Positions 5,286-6,476 of a DNA stretch of 6,476 nucleotides are shown here, piece by piece. Origin of the DNA: Clostridiales bacterium. GTDB lineage: Bacteria; Bacillota; Clostridia; Lachnospirales; WQUN01. The stretch spans positions 1 through 6,476 of the forward strand of contig JAITPB010000194.1 of the NCBI GenBank assembly GCA_031289625.1, written 5' to 3'. The notes under the pieces were generated by a model that was not told the origin of the DNA, did not search any database, and saw nothing but the letters and a program-made list of their open reading frames with translations. Each line of letters starts with the position of its first letter. The first letter of the stretch is position 1. The translations under genes and the position numbers were made by a program.

Positions 5286-6018
5286 GGATGTCCAGCTCCT
5301 TCCAAATGAGATTAAAATAATTTCTGAATTCCGGCGCTTCCCGGGGCTTTACACCGGCTGGCAGCTGAATGTTATGAATCGCCGCCACGCGTGAAGGCCG
5401 CTTGCTCAGCACAACCACTCTGTCCGAAATCGCGACGGCTTCGGAGATGTCGTGCGTGACAAAGACGGCTGTTTTTTGTTCCCGGCGTATGATGGAGGCA
5501 ATTTCGTCCGCCACTTGGAGCCGCGTCTGATAATCCAGCGCGGAAAACGGTTCATCCAAAAGCAGAATGTCCGGCTTGACGGCCAGCGTCCGGATGAGCG
5601 CCGCGCGCTGCCGCATCCCGCCGGAAAGTTGTGAAGGATAATGGTTTTTAAATTCCCCCAGCCCGTATTGACTGAGAAGCGTTTCCACATAACGGAGATT
5701 GGCGGGCGTTCGCTTCTTTTGTATCTCAAGGCCCAGACAGGCGTTTTGCAGAATGGTGCGCCACGGAAACAGATGATCCCTCTGCAGCATGTATCCCATG
5801 GTGACGGGCTGTTTCAGCAGGCGCACTTCGCCGGAAGACGGCGGAATTAATCCGCTGATGATGGAGAGCAGCGTGGATTTGCCGCAGCCGCTCGGCCCGA
5901 CGATACTGAGCAGCTCGCCGTCTCTGACGATGAAATTGATATCCGCAATGGCTTGTGTTTCGGAAGTTTCTTCATGAAAATTTTTCGATATGGCGTACAG
6001 CCGCAGTATGCTTTCCAC
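5278..6018 (-). CDS. ABC importer ATPase, NitT/TauT/SsuB type
   Basis: The 246-residue product carries all nucleotide-binding motifs intact: Walker A GPSGCGKST (41-49), Q-loop Gln79 in MLQRDHLFPW, signature LSGGMRQR (131-138), Walker B ILLLDEPFSALD (151-162, catalytic Glu156) and switch His189 in VTHD. The LFPW segment after the Q-loop is typical of the nitrate/taurine/sulfonate group. It powers import through the permease encoded next. The start is a GTG, 7 bases after a GGGGGG stretch that can act as a weak ribosome binding site. No in-frame ATG lies just upstream. It is the first gene of the operon, after a leader of up to about 130 bases containing a strong hairpin. Substrate candidates for this family include sulfonates, nitrate, pyrimidine or thiamine precursors. 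I see no evidence to choose among them. Confidence 0.95.
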   Translation of the reverse strand: MESILRLYAISKNFHEETSETQAIADINFIVRDGELLSIVGPSGCGKSTLLSIISGLIPPSSGEVRLLKQPVTMGYMLQRDHLFPWRTILQNACLGLEIQKKRTPANLRYVETLLSQYGLGEFKNHYPSQLSGGMRQRAALIRTLAVKPDILLLDEPFSALDYQTRLQVADEIASIIRREQKTAVFVTHDISEAVAISDRVVVLSKRPSRVAAIHNIQLPAGVKPREAPEFRNYFNLIWKELDIHD

Positions 6019-6067
6019 AATCCCGCCCCCCAGGCAGCGTATGTCTGAAATAGATTGGAAGATATTG

Positions 6068-6090
6068 ACGGGCGGCGGAATGCCGCCCGT
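6068..6090. repeat. GGGCGGC hairpin in the leader of the ABC operon
   Basis: ACGGGCGGC (6068-6076) and GCCGCCCGT (6082-6090) form a perfect 9-pair stem with a 5-base loop. It is related to the hairpins at 4399-4420 and 4436-4456. On the minus strand it is preceded at a short distance by ATCAGATT, as the other copies are on the plus strand. No T run follows in either direction, so it is not a standard terminator. It may be a small dispersed palindromic repeat or a leader RNA structure. Confidence 0.6.
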
Positions 6091-6150
6091 GCTAAAATCT
6101 GATTAAAGTATGAATGATCAAAAAGAATGAAAAAAGGTTTGCCAGTACAA

Positions 6151-6180
6151 TATATACGCGCGGTCAAGTCTCCGTTACAA
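6151..6180 (-). promoter_or_regulatory. Candidate promoter for the ABC operon
   Basis: The minus strand reads TTGTAA (6180-6175), an 18-base spacer and TATATA (6156-6151), each 4 of 6 matches to consensus. The -35 box overlaps the T run of the preceding terminator. An alternative -10-like TTTAAT lies at 6107-6102 without a good -35. Some promoter is expected here because a terminator separates the operon from the VanW gene, but the exact one is uncertain. I saw no recognisable riboswitch in 6019-6178. Confidence 0.35.
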
Positions 6181-6214
6181 AAAAGCCGAAGGTCATATGA
6201 CCTTCGGCTTTTTT
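6179..6214 (-). terminator. Bidirectional terminator, perfect 36-base palindrome, after VanW gene
   Basis: Six A, GCCGAAGGTCAT, then its exact complement ATGACCTTCGGC and six T. The stem folds on either strand and is followed by a T run in both directions. It overlaps the last two bases of the VanW-family stop codon region (TAA at 6215-6213), so it directly ends that transcript and also blocks plus-strand readthrough. Confidence 0.95.
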
Positions 6215-6476
6215 ACGCGGCGATGATTTGAACGTGTATGGTGTTGTCTGCAATCTCACCGTTGATTTGAATGGGATACGATTTTGTATTGACAAATTTA
6301 AAATCCACGCCGCCCGCGGTAGATGTGGCCGCGTCTTTTCCTTTCGGCACATAGTTCACCCGCAGGGAATGATGATGCCGTTCCTTCACTTTCAGATCCG
6401 CTTTTTCCACCGCGTTGTATAATGTGCTGGAAACTTGGCAGACGCCGCCGCCATAGCCGGTCGACTTTTTCCCGCC
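6213..6476 (-). CDS. VanW-family protein, C-terminal part (5' part outside window)
   Basis: The frame is open from the right edge to TAA at 6215-6213 and gives the last 87-88 residues. The block GYGGGVCQVSSTLYNAV followed by ERHHHSLRVNYVP, GKDA and GGVDFKFVN is the conserved core and tail of VanW-type domains. The name comes from vancomycin resistance clusters of the vanB type, but most family members are chromosomal cell-surface proteins of Bacillota, often with signal anchors and G5 or peptidoglycan-binding domains, and their biochemical role is not established. Nothing here suggests a resistance cluster. The N-terminal architecture cannot be seen. Confidence 0.92.
   Translation of the reverse strand, partial: GGKKSTGYGGGVCQVSSTLYNAVEKADLKVKERHHHSLRVNYVPKGKDAATSTAGGVDFKFVNTKSYPIQINGEIADNTIHVQIIAA

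Noticed and set aside
6019..6178. TPP or other riboswitch in the ABC operon leader
   Set aside because: This importer family is sometimes thiamine-regulated, so I looked for a CTGAGA-type TPP core and other known riboswitch signatures on the minus strand and saw none.
6213..6476. Vancomycin resistance cluster
   Set aside because: VanW domains are common in chromosomal surface proteins of Bacillota. No vanH, ligase, vanX or two-component regulator is present in the window.

Overview
The window reads as chromosomal DNA from a Gram-positive Bacillota member, most likely class Clostridia. The reasons are an RNase Y gene (a membrane-anchored endoribonuclease typical of this phylum), a VanW-family C-terminus, a secreted protein with two copper-amine-oxidase-like stalk motifs, AAGGAGG-type ribosome binding sites, sigma-A-like promoters and rho-independent terminators with T runs. 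The base composition is mixed, with GC-rich coding regions and AT-rich intergenic regions. I cannot name a genus from sequence alone.

Layout. Bases 1-867 (minus strand) hold the N-terminal 289 residues of a secreted stalk-domain protein that runs off the left edge. Its C-terminal part looks like a thioredoxin fold without cysteines. A 265-base divergent intergenic region (868-1132) carries a good promoter for each side. Bases 1133-2686 (plus) encode RNase Y (rny), followed by its own terminator. A consensus-like extended -10 promoter begins inside the terminator's T tract and drives a secreted lipase-like alpha/beta hydrolase (2833-4377, plus), which ends in a strong terminator. Converging on it from the right is a two-gene minus-strand operon, an ABC ATPase (5278-6018) and a permease (4491-5285), of the NitT/TauT/SsuBC importer type. 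The genes overlap by 8 bases and no substrate-binding protein gene lies beside them here. A near-perfect 36-base palindrome (bidirectional terminator) separates the operon from the C-terminus of a VanW-family protein (6213 to beyond 6476, minus).

How the genes relate. There is no clear shared pathway. rny is an mRNA decay gene that appears monocistronic here. The stalk protein, the hydrolase and the VanW protein are all expected at or outside the cell surface. The ABC pair is an importer whose substrate cannot be told from sequence.

I found no clear new defence, mobile or RNA system. The most unusual signals are: (a) the cysteine-free thioredoxin-like domain fused to stalk motifs; (b) 12-base tandem repeats of GATC-centred palindromes inside the signal-peptide codons of both secreted proteins; (c) a GGGCGGC hairpin element present in three related copies; and (d) an ABC importer pair lacking an adjacent binding protein.
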